NCBI GenBank assembly: GCA_002292215.1
Contig: DBBN01000077.1
Location: 7,160 to 12,415 of the forward strand
DNA length: 5,256 bases
Source: Glaciecola sp. UBA983
Lineage (GTDB): Bacteria > Pseudomonadota > Gammaproteobacteria > Enterobacterales > Alteromonadaceae
Reading direction: 5' to 3'
The notes under the pieces are model-generated. The model made no database searches. It was not told the origin of the DNA and was given only the letters and a program-made list of their open reading frames with translations. Numbering within the stretch: the first letter of the stretch is position 1; each line of letters opens with the position of its first letter. The translations under genes were made by a program, and so were the position numbers. Below, piece by piece: positions 1 to 5,256 of the stretch.

Positions 1-29
1 ATTCCTAAAGAAAAACCAAAAATATCACA

Positions 30-49
30 AAATGTAAGCGGTTACATTT
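30..49. promoter_or_regulatory. Candidate LacI-family operator palindrome
   Basis: Two perfect 8-base arms, AAATGTAA (30-37) and TTACATTT (42-49), flank GCGG. The core TGTAAGCGGTTACA has the central CG and TGTAA/TTACA arms usual for LacI-family operators. TATCACAA occurs on both sides (23-30 and 54-61), 31 bases apart. The site lies beyond the 3' end of the permease gene, so it more likely controls a gene to the left of the window. Alternatively it is a weak hairpin ending the permease transcript: on the minus strand it is followed by a T-rich stretch, but the stem is AT-rich. No regulator gene is in view. Confidence 0.45.
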
Positions 50-108
50 ATGTTATCACAATGTGTATCAAGGTTGTAATATTATTGTGTATGCTTTGTA
101 AATGGTGG

Positions 109-1224
109 CTATTTGCGCAACCACTTTATTGCTTGCCATATCATCAAACCAAACAACACCAGTGCACTGAGTTGATGAAAACTGCCAATCATATCATCGT
201 GTGAGCCATGCGCGAATTGCATACTGATATCGTAATAATTGAAAATTACATCTACTGCCCACCCCGCTAACAACGCAGAGGAGATCAAAGCAATCAGGTA
301 CAAGACCAGCTCGCGTTGACCTAATTCATTCTTGATAATCATCAATGTTGCTATATTTGTCGCAGGACCGGTTAACATAAACACAAGTGCAGCACCTGGC
401 GATATTCCTGCTAGCATTAACCCTACTGCAACCGGTGTCGATGCCGTAGCACAAATATACATTGGGATAGAAATCATAACCATCACTAACATCGCTAACG
501 GCCCAGATCCATAGCTCGCCATCCAATTACTAGGTACATAAGTTAACACTATGGCAGCAAAAAATAATCCAATTAATAGCCATTTCATAAAGTCGACTAG
601 AAGTTTATCAAAACCATATGACAACACGGCTTTGATACTGATCAACCAGTCTTGCTTTAGTGCATTTTGTTCGGTGTCAGCAATCGTACTTACACCACTG
701 CTACAATTACTTTTTGCGTGACAACAACTACTAGAGCCACTATCAATATCAGGTTTGACGGGTTCTTCTTTACCCCATATCGCAATTGTCATTCCAGTAA
801 TAATAGCTGAAACGATTGCGGCAATCGGTCGGGCAATCGCCATCGGTAAGCCCATCAATGCATACGTGATCCCTATTGAATCTACGCCAGTTTCTGGTGT
901 AGATACCAAAAAGCTCGCCGTACTGGCTTTACTCGCACCACTCCGACGGATCCCCATCGCAACCGGAATAACTGAGCATGAGCATAAAGGTAACGGTGCA
1001 CCAATTAGTGCAGCCGTCGCAACTGGACGCAAGCTGCCTTGCTTTTTATTAACGCTATTTGGACTCGAACCGCCCAAGGTGCTGACAATCCACTCATTGG
1101 GTAACCATTGATGGATCATCCCTGCAATAAGCATCCCTAATAATAAATACGGCGCGGTCTCCGTAAACAAAGCAATAAAGTTTTCAATGAGTAGAATGAT
1201 CGTTCTCCAATATACCTTGCACAA
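109..1224 (-). CDS. SO_0444-type Cu/Zn efflux permease (YraQ/DUF318 superfamily)
   Basis: This is a polytopic inner-membrane permease of 371 residues, related to ArsP/YraQ permeases and most like the SO_0444 Cu/Zn efflux branch. The N-terminal half has a first membrane segment around residues 10-38, then the PLCSCS motif (79-84) and the STPETGVDS motif (109-117). The second half repeats the design with CATASTPVA (258-266) and TGPATN (285-290). A hydrophilic linker between the halves carries C167, C168, H169 and C174, a plausible metal site; a His-bearing segment (H339, H342, H350) precedes the last helix. Efflux of copper or zinc is inferred from the family. The gene follows the heme lipoprotein gene by 75 bases on the same strand, so co-transcription is likely. 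The start is uncertain. The longest reading begins with TTG (1222-1224), just after an in-frame TAG and with no good Shine-Dalgarno; GGAG (1205-1208) sits 7 bases before an in-frame ATT (1195-1197). The gene ends with TAG at 109-111. Confidence 0.85.
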   Translation of the reverse strand: MCKVYWRTIILLIENFIALFTETAPYLLLGMLIAGMIHQWLPNEWIVSTLGGSSPNSVNKKQGSLRPVATAALIGAPLPLCSCSVIPVAMGIRRSGASKASTASFLVSTPETGVDSIGITYALMGLPMAIARPIAAIVSAIITGMTIAIWGKEEPVKPDIDSGSSSCCHAKSNCSSGVSTIADTEQNALKQDWLISIKAVLSYGFDKLLVDFMKWLLIGLFFAAIVLTYVPSNWMASYGSGPLAMLVMVMISIPMYICATASTPVAVGLMLAGISPGAALVFMLTGPATNIATLMIIKNELGQRELVLYLIALISSALLAGWAVDVIFNYYDISMQFAHGSHDDMIGSFHQLSALVLFGLMIWQAIKWLRK

Positions 1225-1244
1225 TGCAGGCTACATAATACTTG

Positions 1245-1258
1245 ATACATAATTGTAT
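1245..1258. promoter_or_regulatory. AT-rich dyad in front of the permease gene
   Basis: Arms ATACA (1245-1249) and TGTAT (1254-1258) flank TAAT in the 75-base gap between the heme lipoprotein gene and the permease gene. It could be an operator for a permease-specific promoter, but it fits no metal-regulator box that I can name, and no convincing -35/-10 pair goes with it. In DNA this AT-rich, short dyads arise easily by chance. Confidence 0.2.
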
Positions 1259-1299
1259 AGTTATATGATGTTCGCGCTGCATTTACCCTAAAATGGCAA

Positions 1300-1896
1300 T
1301 TATTCCAGAGATTTTGCCAGACTAAATGCACCACGTATTTGTCCTAACTGATATCCAGTTGCCATGTCACTTGGATAGGTAGTGTTAATAATTGATTGTA
1401 CTGCTGGATTGATATTTGTGCCATGACAATTTAAACACACTCCTTCTACTGGCTGTGCTTGCATATAGCGATAGGTATTATTTACGATTTGTGATGATTT
1501 GAGCACCGCAGCCTCTCCCTGTGTAGATTGCTGTTCTGCAAACCACGCTAATGTTGAACGTTCATGCTCGTCTGGTGTGGCCGTATCGATATTACGTGGC
1601 TGTAAACTCACTCGTTTTACCTCCCAGCCAGTTTCTGCACTTAATGCTTTTGCTATTGCAGGTGCTTCAACAGCGCAAATATCCACGGCATGTACTAAAC
1701 CTCCCGATTGAATCGCTGCTTTGAGTTTCGGTTTTAATGTACCACCAAAACGCTGTGTAATTGTTTGTGCCTCGGTTTCTAACGCCAATTTATCATCTGG
1801 TGAATATAACTTAGCAGAACAGCCTTGCACACCTAACAACCCCAAGCTGAATAAAGTAATGATTGATGTATGACGAATAAATATTGAACGATTCAT
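1300..1896 (-). CDS. DUF3365 (Tll0287-like) c-type heme lipoprotein
   Basis: The 198-residue protein looks like an exported, lipid-anchored heme protein. It has a short basic N-terminus, a hydrophobic stretch (residues 11-23) and a lipobox ending V-Q-G-C with C26 as the lipidated residue. The rest matches the Tll0287-like DUF3365 pattern: a helical N-terminal part, the C74-containing VDICAVEAPAIA segment, YRYMQAQPVEGVCLNCHG with the single CxxCH heme-attachment motif (C154, C157, H158), and a C-terminal MATGYQLGQIRGAFS segment. The family supplies sensor or electron-transfer heme domains; the exact role here is unknown. The ATG at 1894-1896 has a Shine-Dalgarno (TCGGAG) about 8 bases upstream. 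It is the first gene of the minus-strand pair with the permease, so the heme protein may sense or buffer redox or metal stress near the membrane. That link is inference from context only. Confidence 0.82.
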   Translation of the reverse strand: MNRSIFIRHTSIITLFSLGLLGVQGCSAKLYSPDDKLALETEAQTITQRFGGTLKPKLKAAIQSGGLVHAVDICAVEAPAIAKALSAETGWEVKRVSLQPRNIDTATPDEHERSTLAWFAEQQSTQGEAAVLKSSQIVNNTYRYMQAQPVEGVCLNCHGTNINPAVQSIINTTYPSDMATGYQLGQIRGAFSLAKSLE

Positions 1897-1916
1897 AGTC
1901 TTAGCTCCGATATTTC

Positions 1917-1961
1917 AAATAATAATAAAAAGGAAAATAATAAAAAAAGAGAGGATTTATT
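1917..1961 (-). other. G-free, U-rich leader of the heme lipoprotein gene
   Basis: The plus strand has no C across these 45 bases, so the leader RNA of the lipoprotein gene would contain no G. It is rich in U, with T7 and T5 runs on the coding strand, and ends about 20 bases before the start codon. Such unstructured U-rich leaders favour ribosomal protein S1 or Hfq contact. The rest of the region from 1962 to about 2098 shows no gene, and I found no minus-strand promoter that I would defend. Confidence 0.3.
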
Positions 1962-2098
1962 CCTATATTAGCTCAAGTAATCGTAATATATGTTGAGTTA
2001 TATCAAACAATATTTGTGTGTTTTTACGTCACCCAACCATTAATCGCCGCATAATTGTGTGTATTTCAGGCATTTGAAACAAAGTTAAGTGAAAATTG

Positions 2099-2154
2099 CC
2101 TTTTTTCCACAAAAAAGGGTTGACGAGCATTCTCTCAATACGCATAATACGCCC
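2099..2154 (+). promoter_or_regulatory. Strong sigma70 stable-RNA promoter for the tRNA operon
   Basis: TTGACG (2120-2125) and CATAAT (2143-2148) are separated by exactly 17 bases, matching the consensus at 5 of 6 positions each. AAAAAAGGG (2111-2119), directly upstream, fits the proximal UP-element pattern AAAAAARNR; a T6 run (2101-2106) lies before it. The A and T tracts form an inverted repeat, CCTTTTTT/AAAAAAGG. The bases after the -10 (ACGCCCCGC) form the GC-rich discriminator typical of promoters repressed by ppGpp/DksA. Transcription would start near 2155, giving a leader of about 34 bases before tRNA-Met. Growth-rate and stringent control are inferred from this layout. Confidence 0.85.
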
Positions 2155-2188
2155 CGCTTCAACGGACAACATTGTTCGTTTAGTAAGT

Positions 2189-2265
2189 GGCTAAGTAGCT
2201 CAGTTGGTTAGAGCACATCACTCATAATGATGGGGTCGCAGGTTCGAATCCCGCCTTAGCCACCA
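2189..2265 (+). tRNA. tRNA-Met(CAT), elongator
   Basis: The gene folds as a full cloverleaf. Acceptor stem GGCTAAG (2189-2195) pairs with CTTAGCC (2255-2261). Anticodon stem CATCA/TGATG encloses the loop CTCATAA with anticodon CAT at 2223-2225. The T loop contains GGTTCGAATCC, and CCA is encoded at 2263-2265. The G1-C72 pair, and a sequence almost identical to E. coli metT/metU elongator tRNA as I recall it, exclude the initiator tRNA (which has C1-A72). A tRNA-Ile with lysidine at C34 is less likely given the same resemblance. It is the first gene of the Met-Leu-Pro operon. Confidence 0.97.
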
Positions 2266-2289
2266 TTTATTTCTGTACTAGAAGTAAAT
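2265..2289 (+). other. Hairpin in the tRNA-Met/tRNA-Leu spacer
   Basis: ATTTATTTCT (2265-2274) pairs with AGAAGTAAAT (2280-2289) over ten positions with one U-G wobble and a five-base loop, GTACT. The stem begins at the final A of the tRNA-Met CCA. No U-run follows, so it is not a terminator. A role in RNase E or RNase III processing or in trimming of the 3' end is inference. Confidence 0.5.
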
Positions 2290-2310
2290 GAGATAGAGAG
2301 CAAACTCCGT

Positions 2311-2395
2311 GCGGGAGTGGTGGAATTGGTAGACACGCTGGATTTAGGTTCCAGTGCTTCACGGCGTGAGAGTTCAAGTCTCTCCTTCCGCACCA
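2311..2395 (+). tRNA. tRNA-Leu(TAG)
   Basis: An 85-base class II tRNA. Acceptor stem GCGGGAG (2311-2317) pairs with CTTCCGC (2385-2391) with one G-U pair. Anticodon stem CTGGA/TCCAG encloses TTTAGGT, with anticodon TAG at 2345-2347, which reads CUN leucine codons, chiefly CUA. A long variable arm (about 2355-2368) marks it as a leucine tRNA, and the T loop is GTTCAAGTC. CCA is encoded at 2393-2395. It corresponds to E. coli leuW. Confidence 0.97.
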
Positions 2396-2411
2396 TATGT
2401 TTAAAACATAT
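2395..2411 (+). other. Hairpin in the tRNA-Leu/tRNA-Pro spacer
   Basis: ATATGTT (2395-2401) and AACATAT (2405-2411) can form seven pairs around a TAA loop, again starting at the last A of CCA. It is followed by A6 rather than a U-run, so it does not terminate plus-strand transcription. It is probably a precursor-processing structure; the AT-only base makes it marginally stable. Confidence 0.4.
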
Positions 2412-2431
2412 AAAAAAGCAGTTTTTAAGAT

Positions 2432-2508
2432 CGGTGAGTGGCGCAGCTTGGTAGCGCACTTGGTTTGGGTCCAAGGGGTCGTAGGTTCGAATCCTATCTC
2501 ACCGACCA
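2432..2508 (+). tRNA. tRNA-Pro(TGG)
   Basis: Acceptor stem CGGTGAG (2432-2438) pairs with CTCACCG (2498-2504). Anticodon stem CTTGG/CCAAG encloses TTTGGGT, with anticodon TGG at 2466-2468, which reads proline CCN codons as in E. coli proM. The C1-G72 pair and A73 are proline identity features. CCA is encoded at 2506-2508. The flanks TTTTAAGAT (2423-2431) and ATCTTAAAA (2508-2516) are complementary, so leader and trailer could extend the acceptor helix in the precursor. No intrinsic terminator follows within the next 100 bases. Confidence 0.97.
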
Positions 2509-2566
2509 TCTTAAAATACCTGCAATCTTCCTAATGATATAAAATTTAAATAATACAATCTCAATC

Positions 2567-2598
2567 CTGTATTAAATCTTCTCTGTACTAAATCTTCT
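2567..2598. repeat. Tandem 16-base direct repeat upstream of tig
   Basis: Two adjacent 16-base units, CTGTATTAAATCTTCT (2567-2582) and CTGTACTAAATCTTCT (2583-2598), differ at one position. They end 8 bases before the first tig -10 element, so the second copy covers the position where the -35 would lie. They may be a recent slippage duplication or a doubled activator site. The rest of the region from 2517 to 2566 is AT-rich with no gene seen. Confidence 0.75.
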
Positions 2599-2629
2599 TG
2601 TAACTGTATAATGCGCCGTCTTTTATAAT
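2584..2629 (+). promoter_or_regulatory. Candidate tig promoter with two -10 elements
   Basis: A perfect TATAAT at 2607-2612 is followed by GCGCCG, a GC-rich discriminator. Its -35 would be TGTACT (2584-2589, 17-base spacer), a poor match. A second perfect TATAAT lies at 2624-2629, also without a good -35; TTGTAA (2598-2603) is 20 bases away. One of these probably starts tig transcription near 2619 or 2636, possibly with an activator making up for the weak -35. Read-through from the tRNA operon is another source of tig RNA. Confidence 0.45.
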
Positions 2630-2633
2630 GGGT

Positions 2634-2692
2634 CTGAACACCTATATGTTCGCATATAAGTAAACAGTTCAGTTAACCGCGCATGAATGCGC
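2634..2692 (+). other. Foldable 5' leader of tig
   Basis: CTGAAC (2634-2639) can pair with GTTCAG (2667-2672), enclosing a hairpin TATATG-TTCG-CATATA (2643-2658). GAACA (2636-2640) can instead pair with TGTTC (2647-2651), which excludes the inner hairpin. A third stem, GCGCA/TGCGC around TGAA (2679-2692), stops 6 bases before the Shine-Dalgarno GAGG (2699-2702). It may affect mRNA stability or translation; it matches no riboswitch class known to me. Confidence 0.4.
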
Positions 2693-2709
2693 ACAGTTGA
2701 GGTAGAATA

Positions 2710-4020
2710 ATGCAAGTTTCAATCGAAACGACTCAAGGTTTAGAGCGCCGTGTAACGGTCGCAGTTCCAGCAGCTTCAGTCGATGATGCAGTTAAAGTAC
2801 GTTTACAACAATTAGCTAAAACACAGCGTATTAACGGCTTCCGTCCTGGTAAAGTACCAGTCAAAGTGTTACAAAAGCGTTTTGGTGCGTCGGTTCGTCA
2901 AGAAGTCGCTGGTGACTTAATGCAGCGTCATTTTTATGAAGCCATTATTCAAGAAAAAATTACTCCAGCAGGCATGCCAGCTTTTGATTTGACCAAAGAC
3001 GTTGCTGGTGAAGATTTAGAATTCACTGCAGTATTTGAAGTTTATCCTGAGCTAGAACTAAAAGACTTAGATAAGTTGGAAGTTGAAACGCCAGTAGTAG
3101 AAATCAAAGACAAAGACCTTAAAGAAATGATGGTTACGTTGCAAAAGCAGCACGCTGAATGGAAAGAAGGCAAACGTAAAGCTAAGAAAGACGATCGTGT
3201 AACGATTGATTTTGTTGGTTCTATCGACGGTGAAGAGTTCGAAGGCGGCAAAGCTGAAGATTTCCCATTAGAGCTAGGTAAAGATCGCATGATCCCTGGT
3301 TTTGAAACAAACATTGTTGGCCTTAAGCCTGGTGAAGAGTGTGTAGCTGAAGTAACATTCCCTGAAGATTACCATGCTGAAGCGTTAAAAGGTAAAGCGG
3401 CAACGTTCGCCATTACTGTGAAGAAAGTTGAAGGCTTAAACTTACCTAAAGTAGACGAAGAATTTGCAAAGCTGTTCGGTGTTGAAGAAGGTGGCGTTGA
3501 AGCATTAGAAGCTGAAGTTAAAAAGAACATGCAGCGTGAACTTGACCAAACAGTTAAAGCTAAAGTCAAAGAAAACGTGATTGCAGCGTTAATAGCATCG
3601 CAAGAAGTTGAAGTGCCTGCGGCGCTTATCGACCAAGAAGTGAACGCATTACGTGACCAAGCAAAACAGCGTTTTGCGCAACAAGGTCAAGCGGATCCAA
3701 GTACTTTACCAGAGTTACCAGCAGAATTGTTTACTGACAATGCTAAGCGTAGAGTATCAATTGGTCTGATCTTAGGTGAAGTGATTAAAGCAAACGATCT
3801 TAAAGCCGATGAAGATAAAGTGAATGCGTTAATCGAAACTACTGCTTCTGCATATGAAGATCCAAGTGAAGTGATTGAATATTACAAAACAAATCAAGAG
3901 CTTATGAGCCAAATGCAAAATGTTGCATTAGAAGAGCAAGCAATTGATTGGGTTCTTGCACAAGCTAAAGTCAAAGCAGTGACAACTAAATTTGACGAGA
4001 TTATGAACAAACAAGCGTAA
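2710..4020 (+). CDS. tig: Trigger factor, ribosome-associated chaperone
   Basis: Trigger factor binds the ribosome near the exit tunnel, shields nascent chains and has peptidyl-prolyl isomerase activity. The 436-residue product matches the usual length (about 430). The ribosome-binding domain (about 1-115) holds the signature GFRPGKVP at residues 43-50, where F44 and R45 are the contact loop; E. coli has Lys rather than Pro at position 46. The FKBP-like PPIase domain (about 155-240) shows [19 protein letters not shown] and [16 protein letters not shown]. The helical SurA-like chaperone domain makes up the arms and body (about 115-150 and 245-436). The ATG at 2710 has GAGG (2699-2702) at 7 bases. 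The gene stands alone between the tRNA operon and a strong terminator, upstream of clpP in the conserved gammaproteobacterial order. Confidence 0.98.
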   Translation: MQVSIETTQGLERRVTVAVPAASVDDAVKVRLQQLAKTQRINGFRPGKVPVKVLQKRFGASVRQEVAGDLMQRHFYEAIIQEKITPAGMPAFDLTKDVAGEDLEFTAVFEVYPELELKDLDKLEVETPVVEIKDKDLKEMMVTLQKQHAEWKEGKRKAKKDDRVTIDFVGSIDGEEFEGGKAEDFPLELGKDRMIPGFETNIVGLKPGEECVAEVTFPEDYHAEALKGKAATFAITVKKVEGLNLPKVDEEFAKLFGVEEGGVEALEAEVKKNMQRELDQTVKAKVKENVIAALIASQEVEVPAALIDQEVNALRDQAKQRFAQQGQADPSTLPELPAELFTDNAKRRVSIGLILGEVIKANDLKADEDKVNALIETTASAYEDPSEVIEYYKTNQELMSQMQNVALEEQAIDWVLAQAKVKAVTTKFDEIMNKQA

Positions 4021-4034
4021 TACTCAAATTACGT

Positions 4035-4064
4035 TTGACTTTCATAGTCATCAACTGATTAAAT
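4035..4064 (+). promoter_or_regulatory. Candidate clpP promoter overlapping the tig terminator
   Basis: TTGACT (4035-4040, 5 of 6 matches) and TTAAAT (4059-4064, 4 of 6) are separated by 18 bases. Transcription would begin near 4071, inside the terminator hairpin; such RNA lacks the left arm and would pass the T-run freely, giving a leader of about 32-38 bases. No room for a promoter exists between the T-run and clpP. I see no good heat-shock sigma32 pattern here (no CCCCAT-type -10). Confidence 0.35.
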
Positions 4065-4088
4065 GCCCAGTATTCACTGGGCTTTTTT
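4065..4088 (+). terminator. Intrinsic terminator after tig
   Basis: GCCCAGT (4065-4071) and ACTGGGC (4076-4082) form a perfect 7-base-pair stem with an ATTC loop, followed at once by six T (4083-4088). It lies 45 bases after the tig stop and ends 14 bases before the annotated clpP ATG. It works on the plus strand only, since no T-run flanks it in the other direction. It would separate tig from clpPX except for read-through. Confidence 0.9.
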
Positions 4089-4102
4089 ATACCAATAAGG
4101 AT

Positions 4103-4735
4103 ATGCAATTGAACATATTTGACGAGACACAAAACGCTTTGGTACCTATGGTTATTGAACAAACCTCAAAGGGCGAGCGTTCATTTGACATCTATTCACG
4201 TTTATTAAAAGAAAATGTAATCTTTTTAGTGGGTCAAGTTGAAGACCACATGGCAAATCTGATTGTGGCACAGATGTTATTTTTAGAAGCTGAAAATCCG
4301 GAAAAAGATATTTTTCTTTACATCAATTCTCCAGGTGGTTCTGTGACTGCTGGGATGGCCATTTATGATACGATGAAGTTTATCAAGCCAGACGTGAGTA
4401 CTGTATGTATTGGTCAGGCAGCAAGCATGGGAGCCTTTTTGCTTTCTGGCGGTGCCAAAGGCAAGCGTTATTGTTTACCTAATGCGCGTGTCATGATTCA
4501 CCAACCATTGGGTGGTTTCCAAGGTCAAGCATCTGATTTTGAGATCCACGCGAAAGAAATTTTATCGATTAAAGAAAAGCTTAATCGCTTAATGGCCGAA
4601 CATACGGGACGTGATTATGAGCAGCTAGCTCACGACACTGACCGAGATAATTTTTTAAATGCACAAGAATCGGTTGATTATGGTTTGATTGACCATATTA
4701 TGACTAGTAGACTTGATGCAATATCAGGCAAATAA
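4103..4735 (+). CDS. clpP: ATP-dependent Clp protease proteolytic subunit
   Basis: ClpP is the serine peptidase that forms the double-heptamer chamber and degrades proteins fed by ClpX or ClpA. The 210-residue product closely resembles E. coli ClpP from [11 protein letters not shown] onward. The catalytic triad is intact: S108 in GQAASMGA, H133 in MIHQP and D182 in TDRDNF. The [17 protein letters not shown] segment (75-91) and the handle region (about 137-175) are also present. The short, variable N-terminus corresponds to the propeptide normally removed by self-cleavage. The ATG at 4103 has AAGG (4097-4100) only 2 bases away, too close; the in-frame TTG at 4109 has it at 8 bases and would give a 208-residue protein. 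Either start keeps the whole mature enzyme. clpX follows after 71 bases, so the two are probably co-transcribed. Confidence 0.98.
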   Translation: MQLNIFDETQNALVPMVIEQTSKGERSFDIYSRLLKENVIFLVGQVEDHMANLIVAQMLFLEAENPEKDIFLYINSPGGSVTAGMAIYDTMKFIKPDVSTVCIGQAASMGAFLLSGGAKGKRYCLPNARVMIHQPLGGFQGQASDFEIHAKEILSIKEKLNRLMAEHTGRDYEQLAHDTDRDNFLNAQESVDYGLIDHIMTSRLDAISGK

Positions 4736-4806
4736 ATCAAATTGAGCTATATTTATACTACTGAGTGTAAATTTAGGCATCATACAAATAGCAGGGCGGT
4801 ACATAA

Positions 4807-5256
4807 ATGAGTGACAAACCAAAGAGTGATGGCGATAACAAGCTTTTATATTGTTCTTTCTGTGGCAAAAGCCAGCATGAAGTACGTAAGCTTATAGCTG
4901 GACCTTCCGTATTTATTTGCGATGAATGCGTTGATTTATGTAATGATATTATTCGTGAAGAAATTAAAGAGATTTCTCCAAAGCAAAAACATGACGCCTT
5001 ACCTACGCCGCAAGAGATCCACGCTCATTTAAATGACTATGTGATTGGTCAAGAGCATGCTAAAAAAGTATTGTCAGTTGCCGTTTATAACCATTATAAG
5101 CGATTGAAAAATGGCGATATGCATGACGGTGTAGAACTAGGTAAGAGTAATATCTTGTTAATTGGTCCTACAGGTAGTGGTAAAACATTACTCGCAGAGA
5201 CGCTAGCTAGATTGTTAGATGTACCCTTTACCATGGCTGATGCAACAACATTAACT
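4807..5256 (+). CDS. clpX: ATP-dependent Clp unfoldase ClpX (5' part)
   Basis: This is the first 150 codons of ClpX, cut by the window edge; the complete protein is usually about 420-430 residues. ClpX is the AAA+ hexamer that recognises tagged substrates, unfolds them and passes them to ClpP. The N-terminal zinc-binding domain is complete, with C16, C19, C38 and C41 as ligands in the CSFCGK and CDECVDLC motifs; it dimerises and binds adaptors and substrates. The AAA+ module begins near residue 65 with [17 protein letters not shown] (box II region) and includes the Walker A motif GPTGSGKT at 120-127. Walker B, the sensors and the IGF loop that docks ClpP lie outside the window. The ATG at 4807 follows AGGG (4793-4796) by 10 bases. 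The 71-base clpP-clpX gap holds no terminator. Confidence 0.97.
   Translation, partial: MSDKPKSDGDNKLLYCSFCGKSQHEVRKLIAGPSVFICDECVDLCNDIIREEIKEISPKQKHDALPTPQEIHAHLNDYVIGQEHAKKVLSVAVYNHYKRLKNGDMHDGVELGKSNILLIGPTGSGKTLLAETLARLLDVPFTMADATTLT

Noticed and set aside
332..1111. Plus-strand open frames inside the permease gene, and similar antisense frames inside tig
   Set aside because: Low-complexity translations antisense to well-supported genes, with no Shine-Dalgarno or family features.
1214..1230. CueR/MerR-like dyad ACCTTGC...GCAGG before the permease gene
   Set aside because: The half-sites do not match exactly, no -35 lies at the 19-20-base spacing such regulators need, and the TATATT that would serve as -10 overlaps the ribosome-binding region.
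2099..2118. CCTTTTTT/AAAAAAGG inverted repeat as an intrinsic terminator
   Set aside because: The stem is almost all A-T and no U-run follows on either strand. Its place just upstream of the -35 fits an UP element better.
2189..2508. Integration site (att) at the tRNA genes
   Set aside because: No integrase gene and no second copy of a tRNA 3' end appear in the window.
2256..2509. Minus-strand open frames of 72-80 codons across the tRNA genes
   Set aside because: They lie opposite the tRNA-Leu and tRNA-Pro genes, with translations explained by conserved tRNA sequence; these are common false genes.
4742..4771. clpX-specific promoter (TTGAGC with TGTAAA, 18-base spacer)
   Set aside because: Each element matches only 4 of 6 consensus bases, which is expected by chance in this AT-rich gap.

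Overview
The window looks like a core chromosomal segment of an AT-rich gammaproteobacterium. A marine Alteromonadales-type lineage (Shewanella, Colwellia and relatives) is my best guess. This rests on the near-E. coli tRNA and ClpP sequences, the tig-clpP-clpX gene order and the SO_0444-like metal permease; I cannot name a genus from sequence reading alone.

Left part (1-1896), minus strand. A likely two-gene unit reads leftwards: a DUF3365/Tll0287-like lipoprotein with one c-type heme motif (1300-1896), then 75 bases further on a Cu/Zn-efflux-type permease of the SO_0444/YraQ (DUF318) superfamily (109-1224). Both contain Cys motifs and act at or beyond the inner membrane, so a shared job in metal or redox stress is plausible but unproven. 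The first 60 bases hold a LacI-type palindrome that probably belongs to a gene outside the window.

Middle (1897-2709). The divergent intergenic region carries a strong stable-RNA promoter (UP-like A-tract, TTGACG, 17-base spacer, CATAAT, GC-rich discriminator). It drives three tRNA genes: elongator tRNA-Met(CAT), tRNA-Leu(TAG) and tRNA-Pro(TGG), all with encoded CCA. After each tRNA the 3' trailer can base-pair starting from the terminal A of CCA. No intrinsic terminator is visible after tRNA-Pro. Next come a 16-base tandem duplication, one or two -10 elements and a strongly foldable leader in front of tig.

Right part (2710-5256), plus strand. This is the classic protein quality-control cluster: trigger factor (tig), the ClpP protease subunit and the first 150 codons of the ClpX unfoldase, which runs off the window. 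Trigger factor folds nascent chains at the ribosome; ClpX unfolds tagged or misfolded substrates and feeds them into the ClpP chamber. A strong intrinsic terminator lies between tig and clpP, only 14 bases before the annotated clpP ATG. A candidate promoter just upstream would start transcription inside the terminator hairpin, letting clpP RNA escape termination.

I saw no mobile element, CRISPR array or clearly new system. The interest is mostly in regulatory architecture, start-codon ambiguity and the permease/heme-lipoprotein pairing.
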